A DNA stretch of 64,000 nucleotides, from positions 177,501 to 241,500 of the forward strand of contig CAJNDS010002535.1 of the NCBI GenBank assembly GCA_905221605.1, read 5' to 3'. Positions 50,731 to 62,200 of the stretch are shown here, in pieces. A program made the translations under genes and the position numbers. The notes below the pieces were generated by a model. The model was not told where the DNA came from and made no database searches. It saw only the letters and a program-made list of their open reading frames with translations. This DNA comes from Symbiodinium natans. Its lineage: Eukaryota > Sar > Dinophyceae > Suessiales > Symbiodiniaceae. Every line of letters begins with the position of its first letter. Positions within the stretch are counted from its first letter, which is position 1.

Positions 50731-51131
50731 GTTTAGGGTTCAGTGTTCAGGGTTCAGTGTTCAGGGTTTAGGCAAAGTACAAGCCGCTGTTTTTTCTCAC
50801 ATGGCCTACAGACACTAGACCCGGAGAGCCCGCCGCCCCACAATGAAAGAATGTGCCCCACTTCCTGACTATCTACGTATAAATGAATATATAAATAAAT
50901 AATATATGTATATATATATATATAATGTATATGGCTATCCATATCGAGTCTCCTTCATTTACAGGGGACTTTGCACCAGACGAGGCCCACCCAAAACGTG
51001 AGTGTCGGACCAGACATCTCCCAGCAAAAAACAGGATTGAGCGTCGCGTCCCAGGGTTGCTGGAACTTGCTGATGTGCTCCAAACCCTAAACCCTAAACC
51101 CTAAACCCTAAACCCTAAACTCTACCCCTAG

Positions 51132-51242
51132 CCCCGAAACTTCCTTCACTCTCATGAGGCGCGCGAGGCGACTCTGGAGAAGGCCTGCCGGGAGCTTTCA
51201 GCAAGCGCTGTGCCTAACCCAAGCCCGGCGCCTTTCTTATAG
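51132..51242 (+). CDS. Terminal exon candidate, 36 codons and stop
   Basis: Plus strand: CCCTAAA array, then acceptor CTCTACCCCTAG, then 36 codons containing HSHEAREATLEKACRELSAS and a Pro-rich tail, stop TAG. Helical then disordered, typical of a C-terminus. The exact in-frame length and acceptor support it. Confidence 0.5.
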   Translation, partial: PRNFLHSHEAREATLEKACRELSASAVPNPSPAPFL

Positions 51243-51545
51243 GCCAGTTACATTGTCCCTTTACATGGGCCATGAGTTGGGAAAACTTCTATACCCTTAT
51301 GTACCCCTTACATTCGCCTCAAATTCAAGGGACCAGGTGACCATACTAAGGGGCCATCGAACCTCCCTTTTGGACTCAACTTTGTAGGTCTTTCCGGCTG
51401 CTGGGATGTGGGGTGACCTCTGCAGCTGGTGTGACTGGTAGGAACGCTTCGGGCATGGCTATCATGGACATACACCCTGCATCCCAAGCCCTGTATTGCG
51501 GTGACATGTTGCAGGAGGCATGGAAACAATGCGAAACGATCTTCT

Positions 51546-51628
51546 CTTAACCCTAAACCCTAAACCCTAAACCCTAAACCCTAAACCCTAAACCCTAAAC
51601 CCTAAACCCTAAACCCTAAACCCTAAAC
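51546..51628. repeat. Interstitial telomeric array, CCCTAAA orientation
   Basis: Eleven to twelve perfect units. Confidence 0.95.
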
Positions 51629-52389
51629 CCACAAGCATCTTCGCGCAATCAGCACGACGTGTACAGCCGACCCCAACTGCATGCTGATGTCTAGCGGTCG
51701 TGGCAAAGCTTACTGTTTCTTGAGAAGGCAAGTAGGGCATTCGGGTACCCATAAAACCCCTCAACCCTAATTAAACCCTAAACCCTAAACCCTAAACCCC
51801 TAACCCCTAAACCCTAAACCCTAAACCAAGCTGCTGTTGTCAAGAGCAACCTGGCAAAGCAACAATGAGCAGCCCGTGATGTGCTCCAGGAGTGGTGTTT
51901 TTCCTGGAGCTGAATAGCTAAAGGGAGGGTTTAGGGTCTAGGGTTTAGGGTTTAGGGTTTAGGGTTTAGGGTTTAGGGTTCAGGGTTCAGGGTTCAGGGT
52001 TGAGGGTTCTAGGGTTTCGGGTTTAGGGTCTAGGACCATCAAGTCAGAGCAAGAGATGCCTGGATCCCCCCTCAGCGCCACAGGCTTCGGCTGGAACCTT
52101 GCCCACGTAGCACCTGCGCAGGTGCCGAGCCCAGCAAACCTCTACATGTCAACCCTCAACTCTAAACCCTAAACCCTACACCTAAACCCTAAACCCTAAG
52201 CCCTAAATGTTTAGGGTCTAGGGCCCGGGCTTAGGGGCGACGTCCAGCCTAGAACGAAGCCGAGAAAGCGGCCATACTTGGACCGCAATGAAATAAACAT
52301 CTTGGGGACGACATGAACTGTAAAAAGGGTTTAAGGTTTAGGGTTAAGGTTTGGGGTTTAGGGTTTAGGGTTTAGGGTTTAGAGGTGTT

Positions 52390-52516
52390 GCTGTATCAGC
52401 TTCTTACCTTGGGGACGAAATGAAGCCTAAAAGGGTTTATGGTTCATATGTACTAACCGGTAATATCGTATATAGGGTACATGACCACAATGTTAGGGTT
52501 CACGTGGTCCCCAAGG
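52390..52516. mobile_element. Family J element, copy 1
   Basis: CTGTATCAGCTTCTTACCTT, AAAAGGGTTTATGGTTCATA and GTGGTCCCCAAGG align with 55609-55739 throughout at roughly 80% identity. Arms CCTTGGGGACGA/CCCCAAGG are inverted. Confidence 0.75.
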
Positions 52517-52530
52517 AAAATAAGGCATGA

Positions 52531-52770
52531 GCCAAAAGGCCCGCTTCACTAAATCATCATGCTCATGATCTTGTACTGCTTGTTTCGTTGAGATATAGCG
52601 AATTGAACCACTTATGCCGTGAAGCGATGTATGATGCATGCACCTACTTGAATAACAAGCAGCATGAAAGTTGGCCAGAGTTCGCGAGATCAAGTAGTCA
52701 TTGGGATAATACGAGATATGATCTGGCGAGCGAAATCACGAAACAACATGCGCCGTCGAGAGAATTGTAA
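52531..52770 (+). CDS. Plus-strand open segment, 79 codons, unknown protein
   Basis: Open from just after family J (in-frame TGA before) to TAA. Reads HDLVLLVSLRYSELNHLCRE, AMYDACTYLNNKQHESWPEF and ARSSSHWDNTRYDLASEITK. Rich in His, Tyr, Asn and Trp with no low complexity and lower GC than most exons here. Likely the last exon of a plus-strand gene; acceptor GGCATGAG is possible. Family not recognised. A second frame at 52664-52867 overlaps. Confidence 0.5.
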   Translation, partial: AKRPASLNHHAHDLVLLVSLRYSELNHLCREAMYDACTYLNNKQHESWPEFARSSSHWDNTRYDLASEITKQHAPSREL

Positions 52771-53032
52771 ATTCGCAGGTGAATGCACTGCGTGTTCCTT
52801 GTCGGTTTGTGCTTGTATTGAATCGAAAATGCGCGACTCTTACTGTATGTCACATCGAAAGGCGTGATAGGGAAAGACAAGCCGTTTAGGTTATCTTGAT
52901 TTACAGCCCGCCGAGCGAACAAAAAAAAACACTCCCTAAAGCTTGGGTCGTTCGCATTTATCTTAATTGAAGCAGAATAAGGCCCAAGCCCTTAACCCTT
53001 AAAGCCTGCGCCCTTGAAACTCTAAACTCTAA

Positions 53033-53169
53033 GGGTAGTTACATGGTCCCTCATCCCCTATCTTCTTGAAAGGGGCTCTGCCCTGTGGGTTCTTAAGATA
53101 TTATACTTGGTATATAGCGGGTGCCCGTTTAAGGGCCCATACTACAGGACCATGTGTCTACTCTTATAG
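53033..53169. mobile_element. Family G element, uninterrupted copy
   Basis: G|GTAGTTACATGGTCCCTCAT at left and AGGACCATGTGTCTACTCTT then ATAG at right; possible GT...AG on the plus strand. Confidence 0.65.
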
Positions 53170-53282
53170 ATCCTGAACCCTGAACCCTGAAACCCTGAAA
53201 CCCTGAAACCCTGAAACCCTGAAACCCTGAAACCCTGAAACCCTGAAACCCTGAAACCCTGAAACCCTGAAACCCTGAAACC
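53170..53282. repeat. 8-bp telomere-variant array CCCTGAAA
   Basis: About 13 copies of the 8-base unit, reverting to CCCTAAA at the right end. Confidence 0.9.
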
Positions 53283-53488
53283 CTAAACCCTAAACCCTAA
53301 ACGCGCCTGTCCTAGACTCACAGGGCCCATGTGGCCTCCTCCACAGTGTTCCGCCACGTCAAGCGCAAGGGCTTCCTTGGGGGTTTAGGGTTTAGGGTTT
53401 AGGGTGTGATACTTGGGGTTTCGGATTCTTGTCTGTTGGGCTTCTAGGGCTTTTAGGGGCTGCAGGGCGTTTAACGACTGCTTATTAA

Positions 53489-53748
53489 ATGCAGGGCTTT
53501 TTAGAGCATTTCTGTCGGGTTTTTGAGGGGGGGGTTAGGGTCTTTCAGCCCAGGAAGCACAAGGCCTTGGGACCACTAAGGCTGGATTTCAACTGCAGAT
53601 TCTCCGCTGGGTTTCGTGGAGCAGTTGCTGTGCAATTTCCCACGGCCATGGCCCAAAGACTTCATGAAAGCGACCCCGCTTGGACCTTCTGGTTGTCCAG
53701 AAGCACGTACTCGCCGAGAGCCCAAGGACCCTTGAAGCCTTTAAGGGG
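53489..53748 (+). CDS. Candidate first exon with ATG, 86 codons
   Basis: Plus strand: TAA directly precedes ATG in frame. Reads MQGFLEHFCRVFEGGVRVFQ and later AVAVQFPTAMAQRLHESDPA, WTFWLSRSTYS. Ends at donor AAGGGG|GTTTAGGG, the start of a telomeric intron. Basic N-terminal half with few acidic residues would fit a transit peptide, but that is a guess. Confidence 0.45.
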
Positions 53749-54654
53749 GTTTAGGGTTTGGGTTTTGGGTTTTGGGTTTAGGGTTTAGGGTTTAGGGTTT
53801 AGGGTTTAGGGCCAAGGGGCCCGTATAGCTTGAAGCCTTCGGAGGTTAATTTGGCTTTCGAGTTGAGGGTTAGCGCCTTTAACGGCACTCGGCTTCAGGT
53901 ATCTTCCCTCAGGGGTCTAGCAGTCCCTGAAGACGGCCGAGCTGGGATTCTGCTCCAAGGCTTGAGACTTCGCGGGTGTATTGCTTAGGGCTTAGGGCTA
54001 AGGGTTTAGGGTTAGGGTCTAGGGTTTAGGGCTAAGGGTTTATGGGGCTAAGCTCTACAGACCCTAAGCCCCAACAGCCCTCAAGCCTAGACCCTGAACA
54101 CCCACCAATACCCCCCCCCCCCCGCCGACTCCTCTAACTGGCCCTTCATCTTGCGCAAGCAGGAGGTGGGGTTTAGGGCTGAGGTAGGTACACGTATCCA
54201 TCCTCTAGAACCATTTAGGGGCTCATGCAAGGACCCTCATTCCCTAAAACTCCTCTCTAAGGACCTTCCACCCAAGCCCTGAACCCTCTGAACCTTCTAT
54301 TAGGGTTCAGGGTTCAGGGTTCAGGGTTTAGGGTTTAGGGTTTAGGGTTTAGGGTATTAGGGTGTAGGGTTTTGGAGTCTTCGTTCCCACAGGCGAGGGA
54401 CGGCAGCAACCGGGAGAAATCGCGCACCAGCCGCTCGCGGACGCTCTCCTTCCAAAGCCAAAAGCCGTAAGACTCTCAACCCCAAACCCTAAACCCTAAG
54501 CCGGAAGCACCGTTGATCTCTGGTCTTCATCTACCGAACAGACAGGCCCAAGTACGTTTCGACTACGGGGCACTTCGCGAACACAAAGGCTCCTATATGA
54601 GGCAGGTTTCTTACTTACGAGAATCCCCATGAAAATGACAATAAGGACAATATC

Positions 54655-54677
54655 ATATATATATATATATATATATG
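54655..54677. repeat. (AT)n microsatellite
   Basis: Eleven AT units; similar TA runs near 11065, 22510, 42955 and 50905. Confidence 0.9.
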
Positions 54678-54959
54678 CATGCACTCACCGTTTATACGGA
54701 ACCCTTCTCAACACTCACCAATAACATCAATATGAGCTCTGTTTCCACAAACCTGTGTAGGTGTTTATCCAAACACCCTGTTTTAGTCAGTTGAAGGCAC
54801 ATCACTCTCTCTCACTCTCCCCCATATATATGTGTACATACATACATATATCTAAACACTGCAAAACATGACAGTGATTTTCAAGTATTTGAGTTGGGTG
54901 TGGCGTGCTACTCAAGGACCGGCCCGGCTGGACCCCAAAAGAGCCCTCCAAAAGCCCAA

Positions 54960-55033
54960 ACCCTGAACCCTAAACCCTGAACCCTAAACCCTAAACCCTA
55001 AACCCTAAACCCTAAACCCTAAACCCTAAACCC
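54960..55033. repeat. Interstitial telomeric array, CCCTAAA orientation
   Basis: About ten units. Confidence 0.95.
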
Positions 55034-55608
55034 TCTTCGGATTTCAGGCCGGGGGAGAGGGGGGAGGGGAGGAAATGAACCCCCAGAAGCAAGCACTCTT
55101 ATCTAGACATTTGCTTGCAGGGGTTTAGGGCTAAAGAAGGGCTGAAAAGGGTGGGCCCGTTACCAGTAAGGGCGAATCCAGGCTTGTTTGCGGATGGCTC
55201 CGCAAGGATGTGTATCATCACCCCAAACCCTAAACCCTAAATTGGGGAACTGGCCGCAACCAGCTGTGTGACGCAAAAGCCCTCTTCGCGCCTCACGTGG
55301 CGTGTCGAAACACATCACCGGCAGCAGGCAGCTTGCGATGCTTTTGAAAGCCTCAAGGGCGTGTGTAAGGTTAGGGTTTAAGGTTTAGGGTTCAGGTTTT
55401 AGGATTTAAGATTCAAGGCCAACTGCACTCCTCGTCTGGTCTCGGGCGCACGGCAATCTCTTGATGCTTTGCAAGAAAGATTGCGTTTAACAACAGCACT
55501 GGCAGTCAGTTGCTTGAATCACGGTCGCTCGTTTTTGCTCTCACTTATAAGACGGTCCCGTGGCCCTTGGGTTACTCAGTGCAAGGGTGCCCAAAGCAAA
55601 GGCCCATG

Positions 55609-55739
55609 CTGTATCAGCTCCTTACCCTGGGGACGACATGAACCCTAAAAGGGTTTATGGTTCATATGTACTGATAGGACTTATAGTATATAGGGCATAT
55701 GGCCCCCCAATTTCAAGGTTCATTTGGTCCTCAAGGTGG
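55609..55739. mobile_element. Family J element, copy 2
   Basis: CTGTATCAGCTCCTTACCCT...CATTTGGTCCTCAAGG; see 52390. Confidence 0.75.
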
Positions 55740-56059
55740 TGCAGCAAACACAGTAGATCGACCTCACACGCCCTGTAAGCCCAAACCCTACAGTACTCTA
55801 GGAAACAAAAGGATGCCAAGTTGGCACATCAGCGAGACTAACCCCACCTTCTTCAGATGTGGAACGGGGTTCAAGGGGTTCATGTGTTTGAAGGTAAACC
55901 CCTAAACCCTAAGAAAGGAGGGTTGAGGGCAGCCTTGCCTCGAGTGCCTTGTCCATCGACTCGCTGTTGCCCATCACTGCTTCCTGACGTTGTAGGGTTG
56001 CTCGGCAGAGCTTCGTCAACAACAGCTCTAGCTTCGGGTCCCTTTGAGGATACTTGGAG

Positions 56060-56185
56060 GTTGATGGTACTTACTAAGCAATCATAGCTGTCTGTTAAAA
56101 AGTATAACTGTACTTACATCCATGTTAGGGTAAGTGGGTTATAAGGTCAGTTAGAAAAGGCTAGTAAGTACCATGAACCTCCAAG
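56060..56185. mobile_element. Family C introner-like element, array-free copy (GT-AG)
   Basis: CTTGGAG|GTTGATGGTACTTA at left and AGTAAGTACCATGAACCTCC-AAG|TAC at right, 126 bp. It works as GT...AG on either strand because the arms are symmetric. Confidence 0.75.
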
Positions 56186-56197
56186 TACTACAGGGGC

Positions 56198-56269
56198 CTG
56201 AACAATTAGCATAGGGTTTGGGGGTTAAAAAAGGGACCCTAAGGGAAGACTATTGGTAAGTATTCCGAC
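56198..56269 (-). mobile_element. Family M introner-like element, copy 3 (GT-AG)
   Basis: 72 bp, minus-strand ends GTCGGAATACTTACC and ...TGCTAATTGTTCAG. It begins only 12 bases after the family C copy, so the bases between would be a micro-exon or both elements lie in one intron. Confidence 0.7.
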
Positions 56270-56616
56270 CCCTATATTACCTTTCTGAGATGCTACTAGG
56301 ATGTCTGTTAACACTTGCGTCTTCTATGGACCAGGCCCTCACCAGACCTCCATTCCCCCCCCCCCCCCAACCACCGGTTCGTGCTACTCCAGGTAATTGC
56401 CAAGCGGCCACCGGCGACAACCCGAACCCACTTCCCTTCATCAGCGTTGTGCCAGAAGCACAAACAGGTCAGGGGCCTAAGCTCGTAGGAAGGTCCATGA
56501 GTCTTGCAAGGCATTTCCCCAAACAGGGCTGCCCCAATATTAGCACAGAATTGTCTCCTTATTCTAGGAACCGCCAAAGAGGATATGGGTCCTAGGATTG
56601 GTACCCCTATCTGAAC

Positions 56617-56719
56617 CCTCCAAGCGCATTGCTTTGGCCAAGCGGCTGGAGATTCCCTCAATGCGATCGCCATTTGCTTTCGCACGTCATCCATATCCTT
56701 GGCTGCGGGCCATGCAATG
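56617..56719 (-). CDS. Internal exon candidate, 34 codons
   Basis: Minus strand: acceptor GACCACGCCAG, frame IAWPAAKDMDDVRKQMAIAL then RESPAAWPKQCAWR, donor GGAGG|GTTCAG. Two AWP/AAW words suggest a short internal repeat. Convincing coding composition. Family unknown. Confidence 0.55.
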
Positions 56720-57162
56720 CTGGCGTGGTCATGCGGTGCACCCCAAACCCCGAAACCCTAAACCAGCTACCCTAAACCCTAAACCCGAAGCCCTAGACCC
56801 TAAACCCTAAGCCCTACACCCTAAACCCTAAACCCTGCAAGAACCGAGTTGCTGGGGCCGCACAGAACCAGGCAATCACAAGGGAGCTCTCGAGTGGGTC
56901 CGTGCTCTACTCTAACTTTGAACTTCGGCCTAATTCCCTGCGCCTACCTCATGATTGGGTTCTTAAAGTCTTACAACACGCCCAGTAAGCATCTTGTAAT
57001 CAGCGTGCCCGTTGTGGTTCTTGGAAAAGGAACCCCCAAAACGCACAAAAGGGCAAGAGGGGGGAACCCCTGGGCTTGTCTGGACATCTGGACCAGAGGA
57101 TGTACTCTAAACTCTTTAGAACTTCGACCTTCGCCACCACCGAGAAAGCGGAACCCCCTGAA

Positions 57163-57210
57163 GTTTAGGGTTTAGGGTTTAGGGTTTAGGGTTTAGGGTT
57201 TAGGGTTTAG
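57163..57210. repeat. Interstitial telomeric array, TTTAGGG orientation
   Basis: Seven units. Confidence 0.95.
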
Positions 57211-58012
57211 GGGGGGTACACAAAGAGGGTACCACCGGGAGCCACGTTCCCAACCCTAAACCCTCATTCTACCCAACTCTAGGGGACTTAGAAACCCTAA
57301 GCCCTAAACCCTCAACCCTCAACCGCCTAAACCCTAAACCGCCTAGACCCTAAACCCCAAACCCTAAACCCTAAACCCTAAACCCTAAACCCTAAACCCT
57401 AAACCCGACTGAAGGGCCGCCTGCAACTCTGGGTTGAGGGTGCTGGGTTTAGGGTTGGGAAAGGACGAAGGCCCTATAAACCCTATAGTACCTTAAGCCC
57501 TGCAAGCCCAAAACCTTATACCCGGTGTAAACTCTCAACCCAATGGCCCCCAATCTCTATCAACTCTAAACGAAACCTAAAACCGTAAACGCTCTAATTG
57601 AGCCCTATCAACCCTAAAGACCCTCAGAACCCTGAAGCTGTAAAACTCAAACGCTTAAACACTATCAACCCTATCAAACCTATCAGCCCTAATATAAACC
57701 CTAGAGCCCTAAACCCTAACCACGATCAACCCTCCAAACCCCAAGGACCCCGAAAGCCCGAGACCGTTAAAGTTAAACACCCTCAAGCACCCCCTGTGCT
57801 ACCCCGAACCCTAAACCCTAAACCCTAAAACCCTAAACCCTAAACCCCAAACCCTGAACTCTAAACCCTAAACCCTACGCCCTTTCCTGCGAGGGCGCCA
57901 TCCGCGGGAGCAGGGTCGCTGCCTCCTCCTGCCAGCGGTTCTCCTGGCTCCGCGGCTCGGCATCTCCGGTTGCAGGACTTCTTTAGGTGCTTGTTGTTTT
58001 TTGCTTTGTTTT

Positions 58013-58013
58013 T

Positions 58014-58044
<31 letters not shown>
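58013..58044. repeat. Poly-G run followed by CCCTAAA array
   Basis: About 28 consecutive G, then nine CCCTAAA units (58049-58107). Confidence 0.95.
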
Positions 58045-58303
58045 AGTTGCCCTAAACCCTAAACCCTAAACCCTAAACCCTAAACCCTAAACCCTAAACC
58101 CTAAACCACAAGGCCCTAAAGCACTAACTCCTAAACGCTAAACCCCAGTTCCTAAACCTAAATCCCGAGAACCTCTAGGGCTCAGGGTTTAGGAGTCTTC
58201 TTCTCCTCTTGGCCACCTCGGACATTTCCGAGAACACGTCCTAGCACTTGAGGTTTTGAGTTCTTCGGGACCCTCGTTTCCTCTACACTTCCCTTAGAAT
58301 CTC

Positions 58304-58440
58304 TAAGGGTAGTTTCATGGGCCCTAACCCTAAACCCTAAACCCTAAACCCTCTTTAAAGTATTGGCCTTTGGGTGGCAAAGGGTATGTAAGGGGTATAG
58401 AAGCGGTCCCTTTTTTAGGGGCCCATTTACTAACGGACCC
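58304..58440. mobile_element. Family G element with short telomeric insert
   Basis: AGGGTAGTTTCATGGGCCC at left and AGGGGCCCATTTACTAACGG at right. Four CCCTAAA units (58323-58352) interrupt the left arm. Confidence 0.55.
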
Positions 58441-58699
58441 TAAACAATACACGCAGTATCTTAGGGTTTAGGGTTTACGGTTTAGGGTTCAGGGCTTAGG
58501 GTTTAGGGTTTAATCCCCTTTGCGGTTTTATGTCAGCACAAAGAAAGACATGTTTCCTACGTAGGTCCTTCTAGATGTCTTGGATGCTCTGTCTCTCTCT
58601 CTCTCTCTCTCACTCCCTCCCTAACTCTCTCTGTGTAGCATCTGCTCTTAAGGAACCCTCTCAAACATCATCCCAAAGTGGGAAAACACAATCGTCCTG

Positions 58700-58924
58700 A
58701 TGACTAGTTGTGAACTAATTGTGGGTGACTGTATGACTGCATGCGCAGGCGTCACTCCTGCACAGTACTTCTGCTTGGGAGAGAGGCGGAAGCATGGATT
58801 CATGTGTAGTTTGGGTGCCGAGCGAACGAACGCACCGCTTCTTGTTACCATGACTCATTTCCGCATCTGCATCTTCGCAAATGTCCGGCGCCGCTCCTTT
58901 CCCGAACCAACTCAAGCTATAGTT
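58700..58924 (+). CDS. Plus-strand open segment, about 75 codons
   Basis: From ATG: MTSCELIVGDCMTACAGVTP, then AQYFCLGERRKHGFMCSLGA and ERTNAPLLVTMTHFRICIF. Cys-rich (eight Cys), without low complexity, and open into the following CCCTAAA-like repeats, where a donor is not clear. The minus strand is also open over part of it. Confidence 0.4.
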
Positions 58925-59203
58925 GGCCCTAAACCCCACCCAAGCCCAACCCCAGGCCAAAACTTGAAACCCCAAACCCGAAACCCCAAAGCCTAAACCT
59001 GAAACCCTAGGCTCTATGTGGCATGGACCTTTATGTATTATTTGGCTTTTGCTCTTGGTTAATAATCAATTTGCATATACGTTTCTATGCCTGTTATCAT
59101 AGTTGAAGACTTTCGTTTTCTGTCGCGTCACGACGTTTCGTCAAGCCATTCCCGATGCCGAAATACTCACGAGGGTTTAGGCGTTAGGGTTTAGGCCCAA
59201 GGG

Positions 59204-62200
59204 ACCCTTTCCCGACATTGCTAAGAATACAAACAAGAGAAAAGAACACAGAGACATGTAGAGAGCTGTCGAAGGTAGTTAGAAGGGGCAGGGGAAGTCC
59301 TCCTTCCATCTCATCATTCCCTTCATTCTCCTTGCTTAACCTTGCCCTTGTTCTACTCCCCTAATGACAAAAAGAAGAGAGGAGGAAAGGCTCGTGGTAT
59401 GGACACGAGAAAAGAGAGAGCGGAGAAAGGAGGAGAACGAACGTGGGAAACGAAAGGAAGGAGAGCTAGAGAGAGGATGGAGAGATAGAGAGGGGAAATG
59501 AAGGACAAAGACCGTGGAAGAAAGGAGTGAGCGATGCTCGGGAAGTAAGCGTAAGGGTGAGGAAAACGAACAGTGGATGAAAAAACAAGTGTCCTGCCCC
59601 ACCTCTTCTCGTTTCTTCTTGATTTTCTCCGTCTCCTTGTTGTTCTCCAAGCAATCCTGTTTCCACCATCGCTTCCTCCTTCCTCTTCTTCATTGTTTCT
59701 GTGTCACTCACCCTGTTTCCCTAGCTGTCGCTCTTCCGCTGCCTTCCTTCTTCCTCTTCTCCCTGATTACTGTCTCCTTCTCTTTGCTTCTCTATCTGTC
59801 TCCATCTCTCTCACTCCGGCGCCGCCCTGTGTTTCTGTTCATTGCTCATCCTTTCTGACTTTACGAGGCAGAACCTGTACAAACGATGGGCCCTGTTCTG
59901 GACATGGCCCTGCACTGCCTCTTTCAACACACTCCAAACCCTCTGAGCTTCCCCCAAGAGTTTCAGGCGGCCTTCAGAGAGCGTCCCCAAAGGAGAGGTG
60001 TCAGAGGAGGACCCTTTCCCCACATTGCTAAGAACAAAGCAAGAGAAAAGAACACAGAGACATGTAGAGAGCTGTGGAAGCTGGTTAGAAGGGTCAGGGG
60101 AAGTCCTCCTTCCATCTCATCATTCCCATTCATTCTCCTCCTTGTTCTACTCCCCTAATGACAAAAAGAAGAGAGGAGGAAAGGCTCGTGGGATGGACGC
60201 GAGAAAAGGGAGAGCGGAGAAAGGAGGAGAACGAACGTGGGAAAAGAAAGGAAGGAGAGCTAGAGAGAGGATGGAGAGATAGAGAGGGGAAATGAAGGAC
60301 AAAGACCGTGGAAGAAAGGAGTGAGCGATGCTCGGGAAGTAAGCGTAAGGGTGAGGAAAACGAACAGTGGATGAAAAAACAAGTGTCCTGCCCCACCTCT
60401 TCTCGTTTCTTCTTGATTTTCTCCGTCTCCTTGTTGTTCTCCAAGCAATCCTGGTTCCACCATCGCTTCCTCCTTCCTCTTGCTCATTGTTTCTGTTTCC
60501 TTCACCCTATTTCCCTCGCTGTCGCTCTTCCGCTGCCTTCCTTCTTGCTCGTCTCCCTGATTACTGTCTCCTTCTCTTTGCTTCTCTATCTGTCTCCATC
60601 TCTCTCACTCCGGCGTCCCCCGGTGTTTTCTGTTCATTGCTCATTCTTACGAGGCAGGCACTGTGCAAACGATGGGTCCTGTTCTGGACATGGTCCTGCA
60701 CTGCCTCTTTCCACACACTCCAACCATCTCTGAGCCTCCACAAAATTTCACACGCCTTCTCCCCAAGAACCCTCCAAGAGTGAAGGAGAGGTGTCAGAGG
60801 AGGACCCTTTCCCCACATTGGTAAGAAGAAAAACAAGAGAAAAGATCACAAAGACATGTGGAGAGGTGTGGAAGGTAGTTAACTGCAAGGAGCAGGAGAA
60901 GTCCCCCTTCCATCATATCATTCCCTTCTTTTTGCTTAACCTTGCCCTTCTTCTATCCCCCCTACTTAATAACAAACGGAACAGAGGAGGAAAGGGTCAT
61001 GGAATGGACACGAGAAAAGCGAGAGCGGAGAAAGGAGGAGAGCGAACATGGAGATAAAAAAAAAGGAGGGAGAGCTAGAGAGAGGATAGAGAGAAAGAGA
61101 GGGGAAATGAAGGACAAAGACCGCCCATCCTTTACGAGGCAGACCCTGTGCAAACGATGGGTCCTGTTCTGGGCATGGTCCTGCGCTGCCTCTTTCCACA
61201 AAATTTCACACGCCTTCTTTTCAAGGGGCCTCCACGAGTGAAGGGGAGGTGTCAGAGGAGGACCCTTTCCCCACATTGCTAAGAAGAAACCAAGAGAAAA
61301 GAACACAGAGACATGCAGAGAGCTGTGGAAGGTAGTTACAAGGTGCAGGAGCAGTCCTCCTTCGATCTTATCATTCCCTTCATTCTCCTCGCTTAACCTT
61401 GCCCTTGTTCCCCCGAGAAAAGGGAGAGCGGAGAAAGGAGGAGAACGAACATGGAACAAGAAAGGAAGGAGAGCTAGAGAGAGGATAGAGAGATAGAGAG
61501 GAGAAATGAAGGACAAAGACCGTGGAAGAAAGGAGTGAGCGATGCTCGCAGAAACAAGTGCCCTGCCCTACCTATTCCCTTTTCTACTACATCTTCTCTG
61601 AGCCCTTTTTGTTCTCCAAGCGGCCCTCTTTTCACCGTCGCTTCCTCCTTCCTCTTCTTCATTGTTTCTGTGTCCTTCACCCTGTTTCCCTATATGTCGC
61701 TCTTCCACTGTCTTCCTTCTTCCTCTTCTTCATGATTACCGTCTCCTTCTCTTTGCTTCGCTATCTGTCTCCATCTCTTTCACTCCGGAGCCCCCCGGTG
61801 TTGCCTATGCATTGCTCATCCTTTCTGACTTTACGAGGCAGACCCTGTACAAACGATGGGTCCTGCTCCGGACATGGTCCTGCGCTGCCCACGTTGCTAA
61901 GAAGAAAATTATTTTGCTTTTAACATCCAAACCCTCTCTGCGTAGAGATACTCTGGGGTTGGGCACTCCAGGGACACTCTGGGGCTGGGCACTCCAAACA
62001 CAGTGGGGTTGGGCACTCCAGGGAGACTCTCCGGGGACACTGGGGTGGGCGCTCCAGGTCTGGGTTGGGCACTCCAGAAACACTTTGCGGGTTGGGCACT
62101 CCCAGGTGAGGAGAAGAGTTCTGGGCGAGGAGAAGAGTTGCGTTTAAGATCTAACAGCCCCACACCGAGGGTGGGGAACAAGAGAAAAGAACACAAAGAC

